Source: Campylobacter sp. MG1 (GTDB lineage: Bacteria > Campylobacterota > Campylobacteria > Campylobacterales > Campylobacteraceae). From it: a stretch of DNA of 64,000 bases. Every line of letters begins with the position of its first letter. The first letter of the stretch is position 1. The notes beneath the pieces are model-generated. The model searched no databases. It saw nothing but the letters and a program-made list of their open reading frames with translations, and was not told the DNA's origin. Made by a program: the position numbers and the translations under genes. Positions 28,979-38,578 of the stretch are shown here, in pieces. The stretch spans positions 1 to 64,000 of the forward strand of contig NZ_JANYME010000009.1 in assembly GCF_026616895.1 (NCBI RefSeq), in the 5' to 3' direction.

Positions 28979-31831
28979 TTATGCCCTTTCTATCTTGCAA
29001 AGTCCAGCGTTAAATTCGCTAATTTGTGTATTTGGATCAAAACCATAGTTTGTAACCGTATTTGACATTTCGCCTATTGTATAAGGTTTAGTGCCTTCTG
29101 GATAGTTATGACTTAAATCAACTCCTTGTAAAACACCAGCGAAGTTGTAAGGTAAGCAAATTCTATCTGGAGTTACACTTCTATTGTGAATACATTTTAC
29201 TTTAATCTTAGTTCCTTGCGGGCTATGTATCCACATCATTTCTCCATCGCCAATATTGTGTTGCATTGCAAGCTCTGGATGAACATTAGCAAACATTTCA
29301 GGTGTAATATCAGCTAAATATTTACTAGTTCTCTCAAGCATACCAGCACCACTTAGATTTACTAAACGCATTGAGCTAATGATAATAGGAAAATCCTTGC
29401 TCCAGTCTTGTTTTTGTTGCTCGCTCTTAAACATTGTAGTAACACGGAAATTTGGAGTTGTTTGGTCGTCAAATGTTGGATATTTTTGCACCAAATCCCA
29501 TCTTGGTGAATGCACTGGCTCTCTATGTTTTGGAATTTGGTCGCTAAATTCCCAAACTATAGTTCTAGCTCTTGCATTTCCTAAGCAACAAGCACTTTTT
29601 TCACGGCATTTTTCTAATATAATTCCTGAAATATCTGTGCTCCAAGAATTACCCATTAATTCTTTTTCTTCATCACTTAATGTAATACCAAATACTTGCT
29701 CAATATTATCTTTTTTAATTTCAGGATAACCACCTTTAACTTTAGAACCAACAGGAGTGAATGAATTATCAGCTAACTGACTAACTCCATTATGCTCAAG
29801 TCCAAATCTATTTCTAAAGCCCATTCCACCTTTTTCATAAGGAACATTTGGGTTCCATAAAATAGCAGTTCCAGGGTGTTTTGCATCCCATACAGGCCAA
29901 GGTAAGCCATAGTATTCGCCTTTTACATCTCCACCAATACCCATTAAAGTATCAGGGTCAAAATTAGCCCAATTTGCTTGATGTTTTCTTAAACGCTCTG
30001 CACTAATACCACGAAGACCAATTGATAATAAACCATTACTCATTTCTCTTGTAGCATCATCAGGCCATTTTGCATCAACATCATCAGGAATTACCTGAAC
30101 TAATTTATGATTTTGAAGTTCAAGTTTCATACCACGAGTATATTCTGTATAAAAGCCAAATTTCTTAGCAAACATAAACATAATCTCTTGGTCTTCTTTA
30201 CTTTCATAAATTGGTTTTACTACTTGGCTTCTCCATTGCATAGAACGATTTGTAGCTGTTACATATCCTTCTGTTTCAAATTGAGTTGAAGCAGGAAGTA
30301 TATAAATTCCATCAGGGCGGTCTGCTAAAACTGCAACTTCATTTACAAATGGTTCAGCAACTACTATTAAATCAAGTTTTTTAAGTGCTTCTTGAATTTT
30401 AACAGTGTGAGCCATAGAAGTAATTCCAGTTCCTTGAACCCAAAGAACTCTAACAGGAGCATTTGAATGAGTTGTATCCGTGCCATAAGGAACTACGCCT
30501 TTAACACCTTGCCACCAGCGAGATAAACTAAATCCTTTTTCGTGCATCCATTTTTTGCCACCATTTGCACTATCATCTACGAAGCGTTTTTGCATATATT
30601 CATAGCTAACTCCCCAAAAATTGCAAAAATGTTTCCAAGCACCTTCAGCTAAGCCATAATAAGCAGGAAGTGTGTCTGCTAAACATCCCATATCTGTTGC
30701 ACCTTGAACATTATCGTGACCACGAATAATATTAGTTCCGCCACCAGGTTTTCCAATATTTCCTAACACTAATTGTAAAATAGCTAAAATACGAGTATTT
30801 GAACTACCAACTGAATGTTGAGTAATACCTAATGACCAAAATAGTGTAGCAGGTTTTGTAGTCGCAAATAATTTTGTAACTTGAATTAGAATTTCTTCAC
30901 TACATCCGCAAATATCAGCAACTTCGCTAGGAGTATATTTTTTAGCTTCTTCACGAATTAAATCAACTCCATAAGACCTATTTTTGATTATTTCTTTGTC
31001 TTCCCAACCATTTTCAAAAATAAGATTTAACATTCCATATACAAATGCAATGTCAGTTCCTGGACGAATTCTTACATAAATATCAGCATGAGCTGCACTT
31101 CTTGTAAAAATAGGATCAACTACGATTAAAGGAGCATTATTTCTATCTTTAGCTTGTAAAATATGCTTAAATCCAATAGGGTTTGCAACTGCTGAGTTTG
31201 CACCAAACATAATCATACATTTTGTATTACCTACAACATCACCAAAGTGATTTGTCATAGCGCCATATCCCCAAGTATTAGCCACACCGGCTACTGTTGC
31301 GCTGTGTCAAATTCTAGCTACGTGATCTATTGAGTTTGTTCCCCAAAATGCAGCAAATTTTCTAAAATAATATGCTTGTTGATTGTTAAACTTAGCTGAA
31401 CCTAAAAACATTACGCTATCAGGACCGCTTTCTTTTCTAATATCTAGCATTTTATCGCCGATTTCATTTACAGCTTGTTCCCAGCTAATTCTTTCCCATT
31501 TACCATTAACTCTTTTTAATGGGTATTTAACACGACATTTTGATTTGGTTAAATCAATTTGGTCAATTCCCTTACAGCAATGACTTCCAAGTGAAATTGG
31601 ATGGTCTATTGCGTTATTTTGTCTAACCCAAACACCATTTACTACTTCAGCTTCTATACCACAACCAGCACTACAAATAGAGCAAACTGTGCGAACACTT
31701 TTACTACCTTCATAAGGCATTTTAACTTTTTCATCTGCCTTTAAGGTTGCGTTTGTCGCACCAAATGCGGTAGTGCTTGCACCTGCAACTGCTGCAAGTT
31801 TTAAAAAGCTTCTTCTACCTAAATTACGCAT
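28979..31831 (-). CDS. fdhA: Selenocysteine formate dehydrogenase, catalytic subunit FdhA
   Basis: The gene is read through an in-frame TGA (31307-31309) as selenocysteine at residue 175: the context is ARI-U-HSATVAGVANTWG, the active site of Sec-type formate dehydrogenases. Together the two open halves give 950 residues. The N terminus has a Tat signal (GRRSFLKLAA), then the [4Fe-4S] motif CSICSAGC...C, and the molybdopterin domains follow. It oxidises formate in the periplasm and feeds electrons to the quinone pool. It is preceded by a small Tat-signal protein and followed by fdhB. The usual membrane subunit fdhC does not follow. Confidence 0.95.
31265..31309 (-). promoter_or_regulatory. 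Bacterial SECIS-type hairpin after the fdhA UGA codon
   Basis: Reading the minus strand, the UGA is followed by a stem TAGCC (31293-31289) and GGCTA (31283-31279) closing a GGTGT loop. The GGU sits in the same codon position after UGA as the GGU of the E. coli fdhF SECIS loop. This would bind SelB during selenocysteine insertion. No selA, selB or tRNA-Sec is in the window. Confidence 0.75.
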
Positions 31832-31849
31832 TTAAATCCTTTCTATAAA

Positions 31850-32047
31850 TTAATATGCAATTTTATAAAATTTTTCCCAGTGAAGGGTCTTTTTATATAA
31901 CACTTCTTTTTTCTTTGCACGACCAGATACTACACCAGAGCTATTATTTTCGCTACTTGTTGCTGCATTTAAACCTACGCTAGCAACAGCACAGGTAGCT
32001 CCAGCACTTAATGCTTTTTTAAGAAAAGCTCTTCTTTTGTTCTCCAT
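31850..32047 (-). CDS. Small Tat-signal protein of formate dehydrogenase loci
   Basis: A 65-residue protein with a twin-arginine signal (KRRAFLKKALSAGA) and a short polar tail (WEKFYKIAY). Small Tat-signal proteins of this kind sit directly before fdhA in Campylobacterota and related bacteria; their role is unclear, perhaps assembly. The near-perfect ribosome site TAAGGAGG stands 5 bases before the ATG, the strongest in the window. fdhA follows 18 bases downstream. Confidence 0.85.
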   Translation of the reverse strand: MENKRRAFLKKALSAGATCAVASVGLNAATSSENNSSGVVSGRAKKKEVLYKKTLHWEKFYKIAY

Positions 32048-32157
32048 GGCTGCCTCCTTACTAAAAATTTAATTTTAAATTATAATATAATGCTTTAAAT
32101 TAAGCCTTAAGACAAATCATTAATTTAATTTATAGATTTTAAAAAAAGAGTGAAGAA

Positions 32158-32787
32158 TTGTTACAAAAATTTAAAAGAGTTAAAAGGTATTATAAAAATA
32201 TTTATGTAATAACATCTAGCATTGCTTGTGGTAAATCTACATTTTTAAATATTGCTAAAGAAAATGAAATATTTTGCATTAGTGCTGATGAAATTTCTTC
32301 AAAAGTTTTTTGCTACAAATGGAAACAAATTCGTAAAAAATTAAATATTTCAAATTCCTATTTCAAATTCTTAAAAGAAAAAAAACGAGCAGTAGCAAAT
32401 GTGATTTTTAATGACAAAACAGCTAAGAAAAAATTAGAAAAAATAATGCACTCAAAAATCAAAAAAGAAATTCTCAAAAAAATCAAACAAAATAAAAATA
32501 AAATAATTTTTGTAGAAATTCCCTTGTTTTTTGAAAATAGCAATTATAATTTTTTGCTTAATAAAATTGTGATTTATTGCCCTTATGAATTATCTTTAAC
32601 AAGACTTATGAATAGAAATAATTTAACAGAATTTGAAGCAAAACTAAGATTAAATTCTCAATTACACATAGACAAAAAAATAAAATTTGCAAGTTATTTA
32701 ATCAAAAACGATGGTAATTTAGAAGATTTTAAAGATAACTCGCTAAAACTTATCCAAAAACTAAAGGAAAAACATGGAATTTCATAA
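32158..32787 (+). CDS. coaE: Dephospho-CoA kinase CoaE
   Basis: CoaE adds the last phosphate in coenzyme A synthesis. The P-loop reads SSIACGKST: the first Gly of the Walker A motif is Ser, which is also how I recall Campylobacter CoaE. The family block FVEIPLFFE is present at about residues 119-127. Start TTG at 32158 is the only early start in frame. 209 aa. It overlaps dapF by 14 bases, and the coaE-dapF order matches C. jejuni as I remember it. Confidence 0.9.
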   Translation: MLQKFKRVKRYYKNIYVITSSIACGKSTFLNIAKENEIFCISADEISSKVFCYKWKQIRKKLNISNSYFKFLKEKKRAVANVIFNDKTAKKKLEKIMHSKIKKEILKKIKQNKNKIIFVEIPLFFENSNYNFLLNKIVIYCPYELSLTRLMNRNNLTEFEAKLRLNSQLHIDKKIKFASYLIKNDGNLEDFKDNSLKLIQKLKEKHGIS

Positions 32788-33523
32788 ATACTACGCAAAT
32801 GGAAATGATTTTATTATTTTTCAAACTAATAATTTAGATGAAAATTATTTAAGTAAATTAGCCATAAAATTATGCAATAGACATAGTGGAATAGGTGCTG
32901 ATGGGCTTATTGTAATCAAAAAAAATGATAAAGATTATGATTTTACTTGGGGATTTTACAATCAAGATGGCTCAAAAGCTAATATGTGTGGTAATGGTGC
33001 AAGAGCTGCGGCACATTTTGCTTACACTCAAAATTTAGCAAATAAAAATATGAGTTTTTTAACTGGTGCAGGGATTATTAAGGCGACAATTTTTGATGAT
33101 GATTTTGTAGAAATTAGATTAACTAAAGCTAAGGTTATACACGAAAATTTAGTGGAATTTCAAAATGTATTTTGCCTAATTGATACAGGTGTGCCACACC
33201 TAGTAACTCTTGATGGAGTGCAAAACTACAACGAAGAAAATGCTAAATATTTAAGAGAAAAATATGATGCAAATGTAAATTACGCAACTTTTAAAGACGG
33301 GGTTTTATATGTTAGAACTTATGAGCGTGGAGTTGGAGAAACTTTAGCTTGTGGAACTGGAATGAACGCTTGTTTTTATTATGCTAGAATGCTTAAATTA
33401 GTTGATGAAAAGGCTACTATTTATCCAAAAAGCAATGATATTTGCGAAGTGAGTTTTAAAGATGATTATTTATATTTTAAAGCACAAGTTAAAAAAATTT
33501 TTAGCACTACGCTTGATTGTTAA
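32774..33523 (+). CDS. dapF: Diaminopimelate epimerase
   Basis: DapF converts LL- to meso-diaminopimelate for lysine and peptidoglycan. Both catalytic cysteines are visible: C72 in NMCGNGARA and C193 in ACGTGMNA. FHKYYANGNDFIIF at the start is the family signature. 249 aa is normal. Overlaps coaE. Confidence 0.95.
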   Translation: MEFHKYYANGNDFIIFQTNNLDENYLSKLAIKLCNRHSGIGADGLIVIKKNDKDYDFTWGFYNQDGSKANMCGNGARAAAHFAYTQNLANKNMSFLTGAGIIKATIFDDDFVEIRLTKAKVIHENLVEFQNVFCLIDTGVPHLVTLDGVQNYNEENAKYLREKYDANVNYATFKDGVLYVRTYERGVGETLACGTGMNACFYYARMLKLVDEKATIYPKSNDICEVSFKDDYLYFKAQVKKIFSTTLDC

Positions 33524-33567
33524 ATAATTTTGCTAGTATTTTGATATTTTTTGATGTAGAAGGGATG

Positions 33568-34218
33568 ATGAAATTACAATATACTAATGATATGTTAAGC
33601 TTACAGCAAGCTTTAAATAACGCAACTTGCGGAATTGGTTGGGAAAAAGGTTATACAAAGGAAAATCGCTTAATTGATTTTGCTCGTTGTATTTATATGG
33701 AATGTGCTGAACTCGTTGATTCTATGCCTTGGAAACATTGGAAAAGCATAGATGCTAGTTGGGATTTAGAAAATATTCAAATTGAATTAGTTGATATTTG
33801 GCATTTTATTTTAAGCCTTGCAATTATGCAAAATCAACAAAAAGAACTTATAAACACGATTTCAGAATTTAAATTCAATAAAACAAATAAAAATTTAAAT
33901 GATATTTTAGAACTTTCAAGAGAATTAATTCACACAAGTAGTGCAAAAGAGCTAAACATAACGCAAATTACAGAAATATTTTTAAAGCTAATGTGTAGTT
34001 GTGAGTTAGAATTTACAAGACTTTATAAAATCTACATTGGTAAAAATGTCTTAAATAAATTCCGCCAAGATAACGGCTATAAAAATGGAACTTATAAAAA
34101 ACTTTGGAATGGTAAAGAAGACAATGTAATCTTATATGAACTACTAGAGCAAAATGATATAAACTATGATAGTTTGTATAAAAATCTTAATGAAATTTAT
34201 AAAAATTTAAAGGATTAA
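33568..34218 (+). CDS. dut: Dimeric dUTP diphosphatase
   Basis: This all-alpha (MazG-like superfamily) dUTPase hydrolyses dUTP to dUMP. Conserved features: CGIGWEKGYTKENRLIDF, the metal-binding IYMECAELVDSMPWKHW, IQIELVDIWHF and the C-terminal GKNVLNKFRQDNGYKNGTYKK. I chose the ATG at 33568 rather than the longer frame from 33517, because AGAAGGG ends 3 bases before it and the extra N-terminal residues have no counterpart in the family. An ATG at 33565 is also possible. 216 aa. Confidence 0.9.
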   Translation: MKLQYTNDMLSLQQALNNATCGIGWEKGYTKENRLIDFARCIYMECAELVDSMPWKHWKSIDASWDLENIQIELVDIWHFILSLAIMQNQQKELINTISEFKFNKTNKNLNDILELSRELIHTSSAKELNITQITEIFLKLMCSCELEFTRLYKIYIGKNVLNKFRQDNGYKNGTYKKLWNGKEDNVILYELLEQNDINYDSLYKNLNEIYKNLKD

Positions 34219-34220
34219 TA

Positions 34221-36023
34221 ATGGAAATAATAGGATATTACGATAAAGATAAAAATATTTATGATACTTTAAGCACTGATGGAGCAGGACTTGAGCCAAT
34301 TTTCTATGATGATAGTCCTATGGCACTTGAAATCATTCGCCATAGCTGTGCTCACCTTTTAGCTGAAGCTATTACACAATTATATAAAAATGCTAAATTT
34401 TTCGTAGGACCTTGCGTTGATGAAGGTTTTTATTATGATTTTAAAGTAGATGAAAAAATCAGCGAAGAAGATTTAAAAGTAATTGAAGATAAAATGAAAG
34501 AGCTTGCAAAAAAAGGCTCTCCTATGATAAAAAATACAATGAGCTATGAAGCTGCTTGTGAAAAGTTTAAAAATGATGAATTAAAACAAGCAGTTTTAAG
34601 TCGTTTAAGTGGAGAAATTAGCACATATTCTCAAGGTGAATTTACCGACCTATGTCGTGGGCCACATTTACCACACACTAAAATGCTTAAGAATTTTAAA
34701 TTAACAAAATTAGCAGGTGCTTATTTAGGCGGCGATGAAAAAAATGAAATGCTAGTTAGAATTTATGGTATCGCATTTGCAACAAAAGAAGCTTTAAAAG
34801 ACTATCTAACAATGATAGAAGAAGCTAAAAAAAGAGACCATAGAAAACTAGGAAATGATTTAAAATTATTCACATTTAGCGAACAAATTGGTGGCGGCTT
34901 ACCATTATGGCTTAAAAATGGTGCAAGAGTTAGAAATAAATTAGAGCATATTTTATATAAAGCTCATAGGGTTAGATTTTATGAGCCTGTTCGTGGCCCT
35001 GAATTACTAAATTCTAGCGTTTGGAAAACAAGCGGACATTATGCAAACTATAAAGAAAATATGTATTTTACTAGAATTGATGAGCAAGAATACGGAATAA
35101 AACCAATGAACTGCGTAGGACATGTATTCTGCTATAAAAGTGAAGGTAGAAGTTATAAAGATTTGCCTATTAAATTCTTTGAATACGGAATGGTTCATCG
35201 CCATGAAATGAGTGGGGCTTTACACGGGCTTTTAAGAGTTCGTGAATTTACTCAAGATGATAGCCATATTTTCTGTATGCCAAGTCAAATAAAAACCTTA
35301 GTAAAAGAGATTTTAGATTTTGCTAAAAAAATTATGGTAACTTTTGGATTTGAATGGGAACTAGAAATCTCAACAAAACCTGAAAAATCAATAGGAAGTG
35401 ATGAGATTTGGGAAGTTGCTACAAAAGCTTTAATGGAAGCTTTAGATGAAGAAGGTATTAAATACGGAGTTGATGAAGGTGGTGGAGCTTTCTATGGTCC
35501 AAAAATTGATATTAAAATCCTAGACGCACTTAAACGCAAATGGCAATGTGGAACTATTCAAGTAGATTTTAACCTACCTGAAAGATTTGAGCTTGAATAT
35601 ACAGATGAAAACAATGAGAAAAAACGCCCTGTAATGCTTCATCGTGCTTTACTTGGAAGTTTTGAAAGATTTTTAGGCATATTGCTTGAACATACAGCAG
35701 GAGAATTACCATTCTTTATAGCTCCAATTCAAGTTATGATTTTACCAGTAGGTGAAAAGCATATTGAGTATTCAAAAGCATTACAAAAAGAATTATTAGA
35801 GCTTGGAGTTGATGCTGATATTAATGAGAAAAACGATACTTTAGGTAAAAAGATAAGAAATGCAGAAATGTTAAAAGTGCCTTATATAGCAGTAATCGGA
35901 GATGAAGAAATAAACAATAATCAAGTAGCTTTAAGAGATAGAAGAGCTAAACAACAATCAACACTTACAATGGAGGAATTTTTGAAACTAATTAAAGAAA
36001 AACAAAACGAGGTAGTATTTTGA
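34221..36023 (+). CDS. thrS: Threonyl-tRNA synthetase
   Basis: The editing domain ([11 protein letters not shown], later CRGPHLPHT), the class II catalytic core ([37 protein letters not shown]) and the anticodon-binding domain ([12 protein letters not shown]) are all visible. 600 aa is short for ThrS: the first about 35 residues do not form a full TGS domain, as in other Campylobacterota. It overlaps infC by 4 bases; thrS-infC is a widespread pairing. Confidence 0.97.
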   Translation: MEIIGYYDKDKNIYDTLSTDGAGLEPIFYDDSPMALEIIRHSCAHLLAEAITQLYKNAKFFVGPCVDEGFYYDFKVDEKISEEDLKVIEDKMKELAKKGSPMIKNTMSYEAACEKFKNDELKQAVLSRLSGEISTYSQGEFTDLCRGPHLPHTKMLKNFKLTKLAGAYLGGDEKNEMLVRIYGIAFATKEALKDYLTMIEEAKKRDHRKLGNDLKLFTFSEQIGGGLPLWLKNGARVRNKLEHILYKAHRVRFYEPVRGPELLNSSVWKTSGHYANYKENMYFTRIDEQEYGIKPMNCVGHVFCYKSEGRSYKDLPIKFFEYGMVHRHEMSGALHGLLRVREFTQDDSHIFCMPSQIKTLVKEILDFAKKIMVTFGFEWELEISTKPEKSIGSDEIWEVATKALMEALDEEGIKYGVDEGGGAFYGPKIDIKILDALKRKWQCGTIQVDFNLPERFELEYTDENNEKKRPVMLHRALLGSFERFLGILLEHTAGELPFFIAPIQVMILPVGEKHIEYSKALQKELLELGVDADINEKNDTLGKKIRNAEMLKVPYIAVIGDEEINNNQVALRDRRAKQQSTLTMEEFLKLIKEKQNEVVF

Positions 36024-36544
36024 GTAAAGAAAAAGATGTATTGTTAAATGAAGAAATAGATTTAGTAGAGGTTAGATGTATAGGTGATGATGGCACTCAG
36101 TATGGAATAATTAGCAGTGATGAGGCAAATCAAATTGCTGCTAATTTAGGACTTGATTTAGTATTAATCGCAAAAGATGCTAAGCCACCTGTTTGTAAAA
36201 TTGTTGACTATAGTAAATTATGCTATCAACAAGAAAAAAAGCTAAAAGATGCTAAGAAAAAACAAAAAGTAATTGAAGTTAAAGAAATTAAACTTTCTGT
36301 AAAAATAGCTCAAAATGATATTAACTATAAAGTTAAACACGCTATTGATTTTCTAAAATCAGGAAAGCATGTTAAATTTAGAGTATTTTTAAAGGGTCGT
36401 GAATTAAGCAATCCACAATTAGGTGATGAATTACTTTTGAAAATATATCAAGATATTAGTGAAATTGCTAATATGGACAAAGAGCCTGTTTTAGAAGGAA
36501 AGTATGTGAGTATGCTTTGCACTCCAAAAGCCACTAAAAAATAG
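36020..36544 (+). CDS. infC: Translation initiation factor IF-3
   Basis: IF-3 binds the 30S subunit and checks initiator tRNA pairing. The N domain ([18 protein letters not shown]) and C domain ([29 protein letters not shown]) are complete in 174 aa. Start codon is TTG, overlapping the thrS stop, with GAGGT upstream. A rare start is typical of infC, where IF-3 represses its own synthesis through a non-ATG codon. rpmI and rplT do not follow; a terminator does. Confidence 0.95.
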   Translation: MSKEKDVLLNEEIDLVEVRCIGDDGTQYGIISSDEANQIAANLGLDLVLIAKDAKPPVCKIVDYSKLCYQQEKKLKDAKKKQKVIEVKEIKLSVKIAQNDINYKVKHAIDFLKSGKHVKFRVFLKGRELSNPQLGDELLLKIYQDISEIANMDKEPVLEGKYVSMLCTPKATKK

Positions 36545-36557
36545 GCAAAATTTTATG

Positions 36558-36587
36558 ATTAAGGCAAGTAATTTGCCTTAATTTTTA
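36558..36587 (+). terminator. Terminator after infC
   Basis: ATTAAGGCAA / TTGCCTTAAT, a 10-bp stem, followed by TTTTTAT. Confidence 0.85.
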
Positions 36588-36656
36588 TAATTATTTTTTT
36601 ATAAATAGTAGTTTATTTTTTTTTATTAATATTTCAGCAAATAATGGTAGTTATTT

Positions 36657-38354
36657 ATGTACTGGAAATCGGATAGTGAAAATATCGGTAACAGCGGTTC
36701 AGATATCAACGCAAAACCTATATCGACAAATGATTTTATAAAGTCTATTAATATTAATGATAATGCTAAATCTAAAACACAAGTTTTAACAAAATTTAAA
36801 TTTTATTCATAATTTAGTATGGAATAATTTAAATAAAAGACTAGGTGAGATTAGAAACCTAGATGCTGATATAGGTGTATAGATTAGACTTTATCACACA
36901 AATGCTAGTGTTTTAGATGAGATTGATTTAAATTTACTTGAATTACAACTTGGTGCTGATAATGTAATGGAGATTAAAAATTGTAAGGAGTAAATGTATA
37001 TGTTACACATAAAAAGTAGCGAATTTTTTAAATACTTAGTTGTAAAAATTGCTTAAAGCTTTATGTGGTAAGGCTTTAATAGTTTTTGATGTAGTTTAAA
37101 TTAACGCACAAAAATACGCATGTGTAACGAATGCAAATTTCATAAAACGCACAAAATTGAATTAACATTGTGAAGTCCTTGAATTCGTATTTTAATAGTT
37201 TTAATATAACTTAAGGTTCTAAAAATAATATCAAAATAAATTTGAAAAATACTGATTTATCAAAATAACTTTGAAATTCTACTTCAACATAGTTTCAAGC
37301 CATTTGCAATATAAAAAAAGTTTAGTTTAAACTAGCGTTTAAAGGATACTAGGCTAAAAATGATAAAAAAAATATCAAATAAAATTAAAGCTTAATATTT
37401 TTTTTATTTATTTTAAAAATACCAAAAGTAACAAAGCTACTCTAACTAAATATAACACTAAGTTAAAAATCTTTTTTAATATCCTTTAGATAAATACAAT
37501 GTATAAAACAAATCTATCGCTAATGTATGGGCTAATTACTAGCAAAAACCTATTTTTAGATTTTGTATAATAAGTAGATAGTCGCTAACTTGTGTGAGTG
37601 CGGTTGATAAATCAATTATGTGTAAAAGTAGTTTCATCGCTTTATATTTTTTTCGTTTTTTCTATTTGCAAAGTTCATAAATCTTTAATTTTTATGCCTT
37701 TATTGTAAAAATACTAAATTTACTCAGGTGTTTTATGTAGTGTATCAAAAGCAAAAGCTGATGATATTTTAAAGAGCACAGGGTTTGGCGTAGGTTTATA
37801 TGTAATGCAGTAGCTGATAATGGCTATTATGCTGATTTAGTAGCTAAAGTTAATTACTGAGAATGACTTTTAATACAGTAAGTTTAGACAAAGTAAAACA
37901 AAACAAAACAGGAATTTTAGCGAGTTTAGAGCTTGGAAAAAGATTTGATATGGATAAATTTTATTTAGAGCCTAGTGTTGAAGCTATCGTTGATTATACC
38001 CCATCTGTAAAAGTAGAAAATGATAAAATTGCTATTAATACAAAATCAAGCACAAATTTACATTTCAAACCAGCTCTAGTAGCAGGTTTAAATATAAATG
38101 ATAATGCAAATTTAAGATTTGGTGCAGGATATATAATTGATGTTAATAAGCCAAAAAATACCACAATAACAGTTAAAAATTCAAAAGTAAAAGAAATAAT
38201 TAAAGGTGAAAGAGATAACAAATTTTATCTTAACTTAGGTGGAAGTTATAAATTTAATGATAACTTAAGATTAAATCTTGGTTATGAAAGAACTTTCGGA
38301 GCTGATTTTAATATTGACAATTAAATTAACGCTGTTGTAAGATATACATTCTAA
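36657..38354 (+). pseudogene. Decayed autotransporter (barrel remnants)
   Basis: Pieces of an autotransporter beta-barrel are readable in several frames. At 36657-36809 a piece ends in KSKTQVLTKF. At 36808-36993 NLVWNNLNKRLGEIRNLDAD continues in another frame and is cut by TAG at 36880 where a Trp is expected (TGG to TAG), then resumes as IRLYHTNASVLDEI. At 37751-37860 KSTGFGVGLYV and ADNGYYADLVAKVNY lie in two frames. The longest open piece, 37863-38324 (153 codons), ends at TAA, yet the next codons read INAVVRYTF and stop, the normal barrel end with terminal Phe. So there are at least three frameshifts and two nonsense changes. No passenger domain is visible. Confidence 0.85.
36994..37737. 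other. Non-coding stretch inside the dead autotransporter
   Basis: About 740 bases separate two halves of the barrel, where an intact protein would need much less. I see no open frame above noise on either strand, no inverted ends of an insertion sequence, no RNA gene and no recognisable protein fragment. It is AT-rich like its surroundings. It may be further decayed coding DNA or an old insertion. Confidence 0.5.
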
Positions 38355-38359
38355 TTACA

Positions 38360-38391
38360 AAATCTTTAGCCTTAGTGCTAAAGATTTTTTT
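38360..38391 (+). terminator. Terminator retained after the dead autotransporter
   Basis: AAATCTTTAGC-CTTAGT-GCTAAAGATTT followed by TTTT: an 11-bp perfect stem starting 6 bases after the original stop codon. Confidence 0.85.
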
Positions 38392-38578
38392 AAATATTTT
38401 ACAAATTAAATTAAATTTTTATTTAATTATTTTTAAATATCATTTAAAAAATACTTTTTTGGTTAATGGCTTATTTTTATAAATACTAGATAAATGATTG
38501 AAATTGTTGTATAAATTTCACTGATTTCGTTAATTTAGCCTTGTTACACTGAAAAACATTTCAAAACAAGGAGATAGT

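Noticed and set aside
29379-29729. Open frame opposite fdhA
   Set aside because: It is a shadow of the strong fdhA coding frame, with no ribosome site.
31285-31831. fdhA as two genes or a frameshifted pseudogene
   Set aside because: Both parts are in one frame and separated only by TGA at the known selenocysteine position, with a SECIS-like hairpin.
33517-33567. Longer N terminus for dut
   Set aside because: No ribosome site at 33517 and the added residues do not fit the family.
37863-38324. Separate outer-membrane protein gene
   Set aside because: It is the last piece of a decayed autotransporter barrel whose earlier pieces lie upstream in other frames and whose end lies beyond its stop.
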